This document shows, piece by piece, positions 36,447 to 44,734 of a stretch of DNA of 64,000 nt. Made by a program: the position numbers and the translations under genes. The notes beneath the pieces were generated by a model, which saw nothing but the letters and a program-made list of their open reading frames with translations, did not search any database and had not been told where the DNA came from. Source of the stretch: Pedobacter sp. (GTDB taxonomy: Bacteria > Bacteroidota > Bacteroidia > Sphingobacteriales > Sphingobacteriaceae); the NCBI GenBank assembly GCA_008015505.1, contig SSFR01000008.1, positions 62,001 through 126,000 of the forward strand, written 5' to 3'. Each line of letters begins with the position of its first letter. Position 1 is the stretch's first letter.

Positions 36447-37328
36447 TCACTTACCACTAATAATTGCCCCCAAATACATTTGCTTCTTTGGAAGTACCAG
36501 AGAATAATGGCGGAAATTGATCTCATTTTCCTGCATCCGTGGGTTGGTTTTGGCTTCCGAGAAATACACTTTAGTTTCGCCGCTTGCCTTAGCGATGTAG
36601 GGTGCGTAAAAAGAAACACTTGCCTGCACATCCTTTGCTGTGGGTGCTACGCCAAAAGCCTTCTTCGTTTTAGCTTCCTGATCATAATACGGTGCTGCAC
36701 CATATTCATACACATCAAAACCGTACAAACCAGCAATGCGACCACTTTGATAATTATAATACTGCTTCTCAAAATTTTGATCTAGCAACAACAAATCGTG
36801 GATATGATCCGCACACAATACTAAGCGTCGACCCACCATAGGCACATCCATCAAGTCATATGCCTTTTTAAGTCGGATAATATCACTTCTGGTTAGTGAC
36901 TTTCGTTCATCTACATCTGGACCGGTGGTTATAAGCACAGGTGTTTCCGGGGTATGTTTTGCTGGCGCAATAGCATGCAAAGCCTTTTTAAATTTCTCCT
37001 TAGTGATGGCTCCCGCATGCATATCACGGGTTATACTCATACGGTCGGATGCGTTTGCGTGTAACTCGTCATCGGTAATTATGGTTACTTCAGTTTGGTA
37101 TTTATCAAGTGATAAACCGATGTCTTCATTCGGTAAAGTGGAAGTAGGCAATGGATAAGTACTATTATTGATCAGCACTTTCGGTTCCACGCCCATGTAA
37201 GCCATGTGAATCACATTGTTTGTCGCGTAACGACTATAATCCGGCAGGCCGTCTAAAAAGGTTGCTTGCTCTAGAGAAGACACTTTGCGAAGGACTTCGC
37301 CAGTCCATATTTCGGTTTTTATTGACAT
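36447..37328 (-). CDS. Prophage major capsid protein
   Basis: Encodes 293 residues. It follows the protease/scaffold gene and precedes the lysis genes. Blocks such as DELHANASDRMSITRDMHAGAITKEK and RLVLCADHIHDLLLLDQ, with a GLYGFDVYEYG strand, fit an HK97-fold major head protein. Size is close to Mu gpT (about 305). No close Mu similarity can be confirmed by eye. Confidence 0.75.
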   Translation of the reverse strand: MSIKTEIWTGEVLRKVSSLEQATFLDGLPDYSRYATNNVIHMAYMGVEPKVLINNSTYPLPTSTLPNEDIGLSLDKYQTEVTIITDDELHANASDRMSITRDMHAGAITKEKFKKALHAIAPAKHTPETPVLITTGPDVDERKSLTRSDIIRLKKAYDLMDVPMVGRRLVLCADHIHDLLLLDQNFEKQYYNYQSGRIAGLYGFDVYEYGAAPYYDQEAKTKKAFGVAPTAKDVQASVSFYAPYIAKASGETKVYFSEAKTNPRMQENEINFRHYSLVLPKKQMYLGAIISGK

Positions 37329-37358
37329 TGTTTTTGTGTTTTAATGAATGTTTCAGAC

Positions 37359-38213
37359 TTAATACCTCGGCTCAAACCCATAATGCCCATAAAAAAGCTG
37401 TTCATACCACTCCTTATGCTCCTTACGGTAAGCCTCAAATTCCTGTTCCGGAAGCTTCGTCAGTTTTTCCCAGGTCATGTCCTGTTTGGTTTTTTGGGCG
37501 ATGGTTTGCTCTTGTAGGTCCTTCATTAAGTCGCGCAGGCGAGGCTCTTTGGAAGACGATTTTCCACTGGCTGATAGTGCAGCAATTTTTCGATCGATGG
37601 CATCTAGGCGTACTAGAATGGGGTCTGTTGTTTCAGCATCTAAGTCTTCTAGCGCCGCTAGTTGTTCTAGGATATCTTCATCCGCAGCCGTCTCGGGCAA
37701 GTCGAAGGAGTCAAAAGCAGGTTTCATGTTTAATTTTTTTTGGTTCTTGATTTTGGGGAGTATATGTTCTATGTCTTCGGTAGCTACACCATTCAAGCGC
37801 AAGGCATTTCTATTGCCGGGGATGCCGCAAATGCTGAGTTCTAATAATTCAGACCGGGTAACGGTTGGCCTAGTTTGGCCAGCGAGTACAACAGTTGCAT
37901 CGGTACTAGTTTCCAGCACATCAATCCCCACAGAGCAGGCATTTAAAAAGCCTCGCTCAGCTTTCTTTTGTACAGCTAAGGCTTGCTCGTCTTCCGTGTC
38001 GAAGTCGATGTCGAGCGTGATCGTGCCGTCTGGTTCATGACGTAAATCTTTACCCTTACCAATTGGCAAATTGTACGTGCCGTGATTGTAAAACACTACT
38101 GGATTTTTCTCGAATGATGTAGTACTCATTCCTCTAGAAAGGATGCGGTACCCATACCTGTTTACACTCTCGTCGCTGATGATAAATCGCATATTATGGC
38201 CGTTTGTTGGCAC
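37359..38213 (-). CDS. Prophage head maturation protease with C-terminal scaffold
   Basis: Encodes 284 residues. The protease domain (about 8-150) has VVFYNHGTYNLPIGKG with a His and ACSVGIDV with the catalytic Ser, as in herpes/HK97-type prohead proteases. The C-terminal half (about 163-284) is helical and charged, with LVRLDAIDRKIAAL coiled coil, and looks like a scaffold. An ATG at 37727 (MKPAFDSFDL) could start a separate scaffold, as Mu makes gpZ from within gpI. Start is 38213 or the ATG at 38192. Confidence 0.78.
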   Translation of the reverse strand: MPTNGHNMRFIISDESVNRYGYRILSRGMSTTSFEKNPVVFYNHGTYNLPIGKGKDLRHEPDGTITLDIDFDTEDEQALAVQKKAERGFLNACSVGIDVLETSTDATVVLAGQTRPTVTRSELLELSICGIPGNRNALRLNGVATEDIEHILPKIKNQKKLNMKPAFDSFDLPETAADEDILEQLAALEDLDAETTDPILVRLDAIDRKIAALSASGKSSSKEPRLRDLMKDLQEQTIAQKTKQDMTWEKLTKLPEQEFEAYRKEHKEWYEQLFYGHYGFEPRY

Positions 38214-38329
38214 AAAGATTAACCCTTGGTTTGGAATAAAAAATTAAACATATCACATTGATACACAATTGTATAAGGTTTATACTTTTGCTTTTTGAAG
38301 TCATTTTTTGTTCTAAGTTTTGCACCTAA
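38214..38329. promoter_or_regulatory. Divergent intergenic region between protease/capsid and terminase operons
   Basis: 116 bp between two divergently transcribed head operons. On the plus strand TACTTTTG (38283-38290) matches the -7 consensus, with TTG at 38258-38260, 22 nt upstream. On the minus strand TATGTTTA is a near match. It also contains the palindrome ACAATTGT. Late promoters for both operons probably lie here; an unknown activator may be needed because the spacings are not ideal. Confidence 0.5.
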
Positions 38330-38770
38330 ATGAGCACAAACAAAGACAAGAAAATCCTCGCCCAAGAGTTATTCATTAGCGGCGCACACACCCGAAAAAG
38401 CATCAGTGAAATGGTGGGTGTCACCGAGAAGACTTTACGCAAATGGATCGAGGAAGGCGACTGGGAAAAGATGAAAGACCTCAAGAGTGTAACCCGCTCG
38501 CAGCTCTTGCGGGACAGCTACGCCCAGCTTAAAGCGGTCAACAAAAAGATCGCCAGCTTGGGTGGCGTGCCTACCAAAGAATTGTACGACGCCAAATCCA
38601 TCATCGGCAAAGAAATCGAGCGCCTGGGCGAACATGCTATTGCGGTTTATATCGAATGTTTCAGTGAGTTTACTGGTTGGCTGCTGCGAAATCATCCCAA
38701 AGAAAGTCGGCTGTTTGGTAACCTGATGCTAGAGTTTTTGGAAGCTAAGCAACGAGAGCACAGTAGATAG
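38330..38770 (+). CDS. Prophage small terminase subunit-like (DUF1804/Mu gp27-like)
   Basis: Encodes 146 residues. An N-terminal helix-turn-helix (about 16-45: HTRKSISEMVGVTEKTLRKWIE) is followed by a helical oligomerisation region and a C-terminal helix. It is immediately upstream of the large terminase gene. It should recognise packaging sites on phage DNA; Mu-like phages package headful from the left end. Confidence 0.82.
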   Translation: MSTNKDKKILAQELFISGAHTRKSISEMVGVTEKTLRKWIEEGDWEKMKDLKSVTRSQLLRDSYAQLKAVNKKIASLGGVPTKELYDAKSIIGKEIERLGEHAIAVYIECFSEFTGWLLRNHPKESRLFGNLMLEFLEAKQREHSR

Positions 38771-38841
38771 TTTTTAAACACCTTTTAAACGCTCACCTAA
38801 ACACACCAAATAAACCACATGATGTCTAACACCCCTAGAGA

Positions 38842-40359
38842 ATGATTAGTCGTATAAAAGATCAAAAAGCATTAGACCGTTACCGGCACCTGATCAAAAG
38901 TATTTCAGAGGATAATGCCGTCAACCCATTCGAAACCCAAGCTGAGCAAAATTTGCGTATCGATCGCGCCAAAAGAGACTACGGTTTTTTTATCCACACC
39001 TATTTTAAACGCTATGCTTCATCACCTTCGGCTAATTTTCATCTCCAAACTGCTAAAAAGGTCAGAAACAACAGACACATTAAATTACTGCTGGCTTGGG
39101 GACGAGGTTTAGCCAAATCGACCCATCTCAATATTTTACTGCCCCTTTGGTTATGGATCAATGATGATTTAAAGGTGATGCTCTTGGTCGGTCAAAACCA
39201 AGAAAAGGCTTGTATCCTACTTTCAGACTTACAGGCCGAGTTTGAAGCAAATCAATTACTGGCACACGATTTTGGTAATCAACAAAGTATCGGAAGTTGG
39301 GAAGAAGGTCGTTTCATCACTAAAAATGATTGCGCGTTTTTTGCTATCGGTATGGGCCAAAGTCCGCGTGGATTGCGTCACCGTCAATTCAGACCAGATT
39401 ACATTGTGGCGGATGACCTAGACACTAAAGAAGTATGTCGCAACCCAAAACGCCTACGCGAATACGCCAACTGGATTTGCGAGGACCTGCTCGGCACACT
39501 CGACGAACGTGGTAGCCGTTTTGTGCAGGTGAATAACATTTTCGCGCCTCAAACCATTTTAACATATATCCGTGATCACAAAAAAGGTTTTCAGTTTATC
39601 CAGCAAAATGCGACGGACACCACACTCAACCCACTTTGGCCCGAAAAATATAGTAAAGTCTTTTACCAAAACCAGCTCGATGCCATGGGACCACTTTCTT
39701 TTCAGGCCGAGTATAACAACGCACCTTATTTGGAGGGTAATATCTTCAAACCAGAAGCCATCCAGTGGTGCGCCATTCCCCGCCTAGATCATTTCGAGCA
39801 TATCGTCGGTTACTGGGATGTGGCTTATTCCGATGCCAAAACCGCCGATTTCAATGCCATCAAAGTATGGGGCTTGAAAGAGGGGAAATTTTACCAGATC
39901 AAAGCGATGGTACAACAATGCAAAATGGAAATCGCGATCAAATGGATGTTCGATTATACGGTTGATTTGCCCCAATCGGTACGTATCAATTGGTATTTCG
40001 AAAGTCAATTTTGGAACGATGCCCTTAAAATGGTGTACAAAGAAGTAGCAAGTAAACACGAACACTCCATTAGTTTAATCCAAGCTGAACGGCCCAAAGG
40101 GAATAAGTTCGATCGTATTCTCGCCATGCTACCTTTTTATCAACAAGGGCGCATTTATTATAACCAAGCCGAGCGTGCCAATGGCGATATGCAAGTAGGT
40201 ATCGCTCAATTATTGGCCATCGAACCGGGTTATAAATCACATGATGATAGTCCCGATGCAGATGCTGCTGCACTGGATTTACTGAATAAATATCAGCGTG
40301 GGGCAGCTTTTAAACCGCGGGTGGGACAATACAAAAACTTTTCAACTAGAAGAATATGA
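38842..40359 (+). CDS. Prophage large terminase subunit (TerL, Mu gp28-like)
   Basis: Encodes 505 residues. The ATPase N-terminal part has LLLAWGRGLAKSTHL (Walker A variant, about 77-91) and DYIVADDLDTKE (Walker B). The nuclease half begins with VGYWDVAYSDAKTADFNA and ends with the acidic DDSPDADAAAL, both resembling the RNase H-fold nuclease Asp residues. It drives DNA into proheads and cuts it. It overlaps the gp36-like gene by 4 nt (ATGA). Confidence 0.9.
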   Translation: MISRIKDQKALDRYRHLIKSISEDNAVNPFETQAEQNLRIDRAKRDYGFFIHTYFKRYASSPSANFHLQTAKKVRNNRHIKLLLAWGRGLAKSTHLNILLPLWLWINDDLKVMLLVGQNQEKACILLSDLQAEFEANQLLAHDFGNQQSIGSWEEGRFITKNDCAFFAIGMGQSPRGLRHRQFRPDYIVADDLDTKEVCRNPKRLREYANWICEDLLGTLDERGSRFVQVNNIFAPQTILTYIRDHKKGFQFIQQNATDTTLNPLWPEKYSKVFYQNQLDAMGPLSFQAEYNNAPYLEGNIFKPEAIQWCAIPRLDHFEHIVGYWDVAYSDAKTADFNAIKVWGLKEGKFYQIKAMVQQCKMEIAIKWMFDYTVDLPQSVRINWYFESQFWNDALKMVYKEVASKHEHSISLIQAERPKGNKFDRILAMLPFYQQGRIYYNQAERANGDMQVGIAQLLAIEPGYKSHDDSPDADAAALDLLNKYQRGAAFKPRVGQYKNFSTRRI

Positions 40360-40769
40360 TTACACGTGACGACTACTTACCCCAAATCAAGCAGAACAAC
40401 CTCGAATCGATGATACAGGCCAATCCAGCCATCTTAACTAGTGCTGAAGTCATGGCTCAGGATACATTGAAAAGTTATCTGTTTGATCGATATGATACGG
40501 CCAAAATATTTGCTGCTACAGACACTGAACGCAATATGCATCTTGTACAATGTGGGGTCAACTTGGTCTTGCATTTGATTTATCAGCGCTTGCCTAATCA
40601 CCGTATCGCTCCTCACGTGGAAGCAGCCTACAATGAAACGATTAACTTTTTAGAACGAGTAGCCGATGGTAAAAATGGCTTGGATTTGCCGCGACGAACG
40701 AATCCGAAGACAGGAGAAAGCCAACACACATTCCGCTGGGGAAGCCAAACAAAACGAAGCTTAATTTAA
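40356..40769 (+). CDS. Prophage head-tail connector, DUF1320 (Mu gp36-like)
   Basis: Encodes 137 residues. MITRDDYLPQIKQNNLESMI at the start and the central DTLKSYLFDRYDTAKIFAATD-type motif match DUF1320 proteins. They bridge portal and tail in Mu-like phages. The C-terminal tail GLDLPRRTNPKTGESQHTFRWGS is a loose extension. Start overlaps the terminase by 4 nt. Confidence 0.8.
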   Translation: MITRDDYLPQIKQNNLESMIQANPAILTSAEVMAQDTLKSYLFDRYDTAKIFAATDTERNMHLVQCGVNLVLHLIYQRLPNHRIAPHVEAAYNETINFLERVADGKNGLDLPRRTNPKTGESQHTFRWGSQTKRSLI

Positions 40770-40775
40770 ACCAAC

Positions 40776-43145
40776 ATGCGATTAACTAACTACATCACCC
40801 AACTATTTCGCGGCAGCAAAACAGCAGAACCTTTGTACAAACTTGTGAAAATGGATAAGCAAAACCGTTTATCCTATCAGCTCAAGCGTACCAACACGCC
40901 AATGGCTAAGGCCGAAATGAGCCTTTGGAAACGAGCCGTTGAAAGTGCTTCCGACCCCGAGCAGCCCAATCGAACTGACCTGTATGCGCTCTATCAGCTA
41001 GCCATCAGTGATGCGCATTTGTTCAGTCAAATCAATAGTCGTAAAATCAAAACATTAGGTGCACCATTTAGCGTAATTAAAGGCAATTCACCGAATAAAG
41101 ACCTAGTCGAATTGCTTAAAAGACCTTGGTTTGGCGATTTTATGAACCTTACGTTGGATAGTTTGTTTTACGGCCACTCCTTAATCGAGTTTGGCCAGCT
41201 GGTGGATGGCCATTTTCAAGAAGTCCATTTAATCGACCGCAATTTAGTCATCCCTGAAAAGGGTTTAGTTGTTGCCAAAGTGGGCGATGATAAAGGTATA
41301 CCCTTTCGAGAACCTCCATTTAACGAATATCTGATTGAAGTTGGCTTATCCGATCATCTTGGACTATTAAAAGATGCTGTACCCGAAGTCATCTGGAAAC
41401 GTAACGCCCGGTCTGATTGGTCGGTACGTTCCGAAAAGTTTGGGATGCCCGTCGTAGTCATTCGCACGGCTAGCACCGATGCCAGAGAGTTAGATGCCAA
41501 AGAAATGATGGCCGCTAATATCGGCAGTAATGGCTACGCAATTTTACATACGGACGATCAGGTGGAGTTCCATGAAAGTCAACATTCAGATGCGTATCAA
41601 GTGTATCTAGAACAAGCCAAACTATGTGACGAACAGCTTTCAAAGCTCATTTTAGGTCAAACAGGCGTATCAGACAAAAAGAGTTTCGTAGGGGCTGCAG
41701 AAGTGCACGAACGACTGATGAACGAATACATTGAACGTGATATGCGTTGGCTCGAAAATATTGTCAATTACCAACTATTCCCATTCTTGATATCTAAAGG
41801 GTATTCCCTTGGTGATGCTCGCTTTGCTTTTGATCAACCCGACGCCGAAGCCAAACAGCTTGGAGGTGCTGGCGCAAAAAAGCTGAGTTCGCTTGGCAGA
41901 CTGAGCTGGATGAATGCCATCGAAAACTTAGCCATACCGAATGCGAGCACTGATAAACGTCTAACCGAAATAGCTGCAGCTATTCATTCAGGAAATTTAC
42001 CCAAAGAAACCATATCACCTGAGCTTGCACTTAACAACGGAGATTCACTTTGGGAGCGCATCAAGGCTAATTTTAAAAAGATGGGTTCTGTTGATAAAAC
42101 ACCAGAAAATGAAAGCTGGTTACGTTTACAACAAAACAATGTATATGCCTTTGGTGCAGCCAAAAGTTTTGCTCAAATGCAGGAAATGCGGGCTGTGGTG
42201 CACGATCAAAATGGGGTACAACGTCCTTTCTATGAGTTTTACAAGCGTGTCAAAAGTATTGATGAATGCTATAATCAACATTACGCTCAAGCGGAATATC
42301 AGGCGGTAGTACGCGGTACCATTATGGGACAAAAATGGCTAGAAATACAAGAGCAAAAAGATGTATTTCCATGGCTAAAGTACCAAACCAAGGCCGACAA
42401 TCGCGTACGTGCTGAGCATGATCGCTTGAATGGCATTGTTCTCCCAGCAGATGATCCCTTTTGGTCGCAATATTATCCACCCAATGGTTGGCGTTGCCGG
42501 TGTTCGGTCAAACCGCTCACGGATGCACAACTAGAAAAACAAAACCTCAGGCCCGCTGACTCTGATCTAGCTCAACAAGCCGCCAAGAAGGAAGTAAAAG
42601 ACGATTACTGGAAACACAATACCGGCATGAGCGAGCTGTTTGATCGCAAGGGAACTCCTTATTTTAAAGCCATGCCTGGCGAAGGTGAGTCGCCGTTAAA
42701 AGCTGTACAAAACTACGGCATGACCACCGTGGAGCATATTTACGAACGCCATGGCAGCAAATTTCCCAGTGCATTGGGCTTTGAAAGTGAAGACGATTTT
42801 AAAACATTTTGGAGTCAGAAAGCGGATTCAAACGGAGAAATCAAACTACAGGATAGTACAGGACTTACGCTTACTTTTTCTAAAGCCTTGCGCAAGCAGA
42901 CCATTGAAAATGGGAACTGGAATGTAGCCAAATCAGCAGTTGTGTTGTTAAAAAATGCCAATGAAATATGGGGGGCTTTGGACCCAGAACAAAGCTTATT
43001 TAGAAAATACATTGGCTATTATCAAACGGGACCACTGGTGCTGCTAGCAGATCAAAATGGCGTAGTGCATAGTTTTTATAACTGGGAGAAATCGCTGACC
43101 GATTTGGAAAAACTAAGAGAAGGCCTATTAATCAAAAGACGATGA
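40776..43145 (+). CDS. Prophage portal (DUF935) fused to MuF head morphogenesis and a C-terminal toxin-like domain
   Basis: Encodes 789 residues with three parts. Residues about 1-430 are a DUF935 (Mu gp29-like) portal: YQLAISDAHLFSQINSRK, LFYGHSLIEFG. Residues about 500-620 are the Mu gp30/SPP1 gp7 head-morphogenesis domain, with EHDRLNGIVLPADDPFW and PPNGWRCRC. Residues about 642-789 are a separate domain (VEHIYERHGSKFP, VVLLKNANEIWGA, FRKYIGYY) resembling the phage RelE/Barnase/EndoU-like nuclease domains often attached to MuF. In Mu these are separate genes. It overlaps the next gene by 4 nt. Confidence 0.8.
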   Translation: MRLTNYITQLFRGSKTAEPLYKLVKMDKQNRLSYQLKRTNTPMAKAEMSLWKRAVESASDPEQPNRTDLYALYQLAISDAHLFSQINSRKIKTLGAPFSVIKGNSPNKDLVELLKRPWFGDFMNLTLDSLFYGHSLIEFGQLVDGHFQEVHLIDRNLVIPEKGLVVAKVGDDKGIPFREPPFNEYLIEVGLSDHLGLLKDAVPEVIWKRNARSDWSVRSEKFGMPVVVIRTASTDARELDAKEMMAANIGSNGYAILHTDDQVEFHESQHSDAYQVYLEQAKLCDEQLSKLILGQTGVSDKKSFVGAAEVHERLMNEYIERDMRWLENIVNYQLFPFLISKGYSLGDARFAFDQPDAEAKQLGGAGAKKLSSLGRLSWMNAIENLAIPNASTDKRLTEIAAAIHSGNLPKETISPELALNNGDSLWERIKANFKKMGSVDKTPENESWLRLQQNNVYAFGAAKSFAQMQEMRAVVHDQNGVQRPFYEFYKRVKSIDECYNQHYAQAEYQAVVRGTIMGQKWLEIQEQKDVFPWLKYQTKADNRVRAEHDRLNGIVLPADDPFWSQYYPPNGWRCRCSVKPLTDAQLEKQNLRPADSDLAQQAAKKEVKDDYWKHNTGMSELFDRKGTPYFKAMPGEGESPLKAVQNYGMTTVEHIYERHGSKFPSALGFESEDDFKTFWSQKADSNGEIKLQDSTGLTLTFSKALRKQTIENGNWNVAKSAVVLLKNANEIWGALDPEQSLFRKYIGYYQTGPLVLLADQNGVVHSFYNWEKSLTDLEKLREGLLIKRR

Positions 43146-43753
43146 ACAAGCTACACATCAAACACAGTGGCCTGTCTTTAAACGACTTTGAAAAGAAGCT
43201 TAAACAGGTTTTAAATGCCATGCCAACCGTGATTGGCCAAGCAGCTGTAACACATTTTCAGGAAAACATAACCAAGCGTCAAGGTGTACCAGCCGGTGGC
43301 TCTTTACAACGTTTCAAAAATCGGGTGTTTGAAGGCAGTCGTCGCAGGGGTGTTTTGAATGATACGGGCAATCTGGTGGATAGTATCAAAATGATCAGTC
43401 GGAGCTCTAGCAGCGTAAATGTGGGTATTCGCACCTCTGAAATTCCCTATGCGGAATTGCATCAGCAGGGTGGTAAAATACCTATCACCGACAAGATGCG
43501 TAAGTTTTTCTGGGCACAATACTATCAGCACGCCTCCTCAGCTGGACGCAGCAGAGGTAAACGATCAGTCTCCACCAATCAGGAAGCTAGTTTCTGGAAA
43601 GCAATGGCTTTAAAAAAAGCAAATATGGCAATTAATATCCCCAAGCGTCAATTTATGGATGTGACGCCAGATTTGGAAAAGGCGATTTTGAGGGTTATAA
43701 AAACAGAAATGGGGACTGTGATTGGTGTGATTTTTATGATTCTCTTGACCTAA
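43142..43753 (+). CDS. Prophage virion morphogenesis protein (Mu gpG-like)
   Basis: Encodes 203 residues. The N-terminal DFEKKLKQVLNAMP, the middle LNDTGNLVDSI and the conserved YAELHQQGGKIPITDKMRKFF place it in the phage virion morphogenesis family. The last residues (GTVIGVIFMILLT) are hydrophobic and coded by DNA resembling the AATCA-type repeat, so the original C-terminus may have been replaced. It acts in joining heads to tails. Confidence 0.82.
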   Translation: MNKLHIKHSGLSLNDFEKKLKQVLNAMPTVIGQAAVTHFQENITKRQGVPAGGSLQRFKNRVFEGSRRRGVLNDTGNLVDSIKMISRSSSSVNVGIRTSEIPYAELHQQGGKIPITDKMRKFFWAQYYQHASSAGRSRGKRSVSTNQEASFWKAMALKKANMAINIPKRQFMDVTPDLEKAILRVIKTEMGTVIGVIFMILLT

Positions 43754-43812
43754 ACTACCAATTCTCAGCTAAAAATCATTTCAATCTTATAAATCAAAAG
43801 AATCATAGTATG
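43714..43812 (+). repeat. AATCA/TGATT-type repeats at the end of the gpG-like gene and before the next start
   Basis: TGTGATTGGTGTGATT followed by TTTATGATTC (43719-43735) ends the gpG-like gene, and a leader with AATCATT, AAATCA and AGAATCATAG (43770-43809) precedes the ATG at 43810. The last 15 bases equal those before the tail chaperone start on the other strand. Confidence 0.6.
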
Positions 43813-44295
43813 TTATCACTCGCTTACAAAGCCATTAAAAAACGTTTAAATGACGCTATCCCAGAAGTTTCGGGGCGCATTCATTGGTATAATAGTCTGC
43901 TGGCCGACGACCAGGCTGAGCCCGTGTTTCAAACGCCTACACTCTTCATTGAATTTGGTGAAACCTCACTTTACGAACTGAAGGGCTATCCAAACAAGTT
44001 ACAAGGTGGCCGACTGTCGTTCAGCATTCACTGTATCGAGCAATTCAACTATGATGATGATGCGGTGCTCAATGTACTCTCAATTGCTGATAAAGTTTAC
44101 AGAGCCCTACATAAGCGGGATTTCAGAGTGTCGGAATTGCCTGAGTTTTCATCATTGCAAGGCACTGATAAAGACTGGCTATTGCTCTCTACCATCATAC
44201 GAACTGCCGTATCAGCCGACCATAGGCATATTAATTTGACGGATAGTATTGTTAGGTTTAGTTGTGAGGTGGTAGATACGCTCTCAAAATATTGA
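43810..44295 (+). CDS. Prophage tail terminator-like protein (Mu gp37-like position)
   Basis: Encodes 161 residues. LSLAYKAIKKRLNDAIPEV at the start followed by beta-rich sequence (FQTPTLFIEFGETS, GGRLSFSIHCIEQF) resembles the small tail terminator/connector family that caps the tail. Position after gpG agrees. The name is by position and general pattern, not by motif. Confidence 0.65.
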   Translation: MLSLAYKAIKKRLNDAIPEVSGRIHWYNSLLADDQAEPVFQTPTLFIEFGETSLYELKGYPNKLQGGRLSFSIHCIEQFNYDDDAVLNVLSIADKVYRALHKRDFRVSELPEFSSLQGTDKDWLLLSTIIRTAVSADHRHINLTDSIVRFSCEVVDTLSKY

Positions 44296-44303
44296 ATGCT
44301 AGA

Positions 44304-44341
44304 AAAGCATGTTAGTGTCTTTATGAAATCCAACATGCTTT
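44304..44341. terminator. 10-bp perfect hairpin between convergent genes
   Basis: AAAGCATGTT (44304-44313) and AACATGCTTT (44332-44341) are perfect complements across an 18-nt loop, between the convergent genes ending at 44295 and 44349. A U-tract is weak on both strands, so it may act as a bidirectional terminator or an mRNA end-protecting stem. Confidence 0.45.
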
Positions 44342-44348
44342 CAAGCTT

Positions 44349-44594
44349 TCAGTTGATTTTTAAATCATTTAAGAGATTTTTAAGCATACGTAAAAAGAGC
44401 AACGGCTTTTTTAGTTGGGAGTCTTCATCAGCGCCATCGATAACGAGATCTACAATAATATACATCATCTTTTCAAAATCATCTGGTTCAATCCCCGTCA
44501 TTTGACAAGAAATTAAAAAACAAGATAAATCAGTCTGTGTTAATTGAATTGTTCTACTGTTTGATGCAATTTGTGTTTTTTTAGACGTTAACAT
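44349..44594 (-). CDS. Small hypothetical protein
   Basis: Encodes 81 residues: start MLTSKKTQIASNSRTIQ, then TGIEPDDFEKMMYIIVDLVIDGAD and a helical end. It is acidic in the middle and helical; no family is recognised. It lies just downstream of the cargo operon on the same strand. The frame is longer and more protein-like than the overlapping plus-strand frame, but evidence is thin. Confidence 0.45.
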   Translation of the reverse strand: MLTSKKTQIASNSRTIQLTQTDLSCFLISCQMTGIEPDDFEKMMYIIVDLVIDGADEDSQLKKPLLFLRMLKNLLNDLKIN

Positions 44595-44734
44595 ACGATT
44601 AATTTATAGTGAATTATTTCTGCTAAAGTAGAATGATTTGAGCCAGGAATAATCATGCTTGGACACCAAAAATGTGATTTTACGTATATTTTACGTGTTT
44701 TTTATTTTTTAAATTAATTTATTTTATTTTTTAA

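Noticed and set aside
36446-36631. N-terminal extension of the M15 endolysin
   Set aside because: It overlaps the capsid gene in another frame and does not resemble an exported or catalytic sequence.
44296-44505. 69-residue plus-strand frame after the tail terminator-like gene
   Set aside because: It overlaps the hairpin and the more plausible minus-strand frame, with no promoter or family signal.
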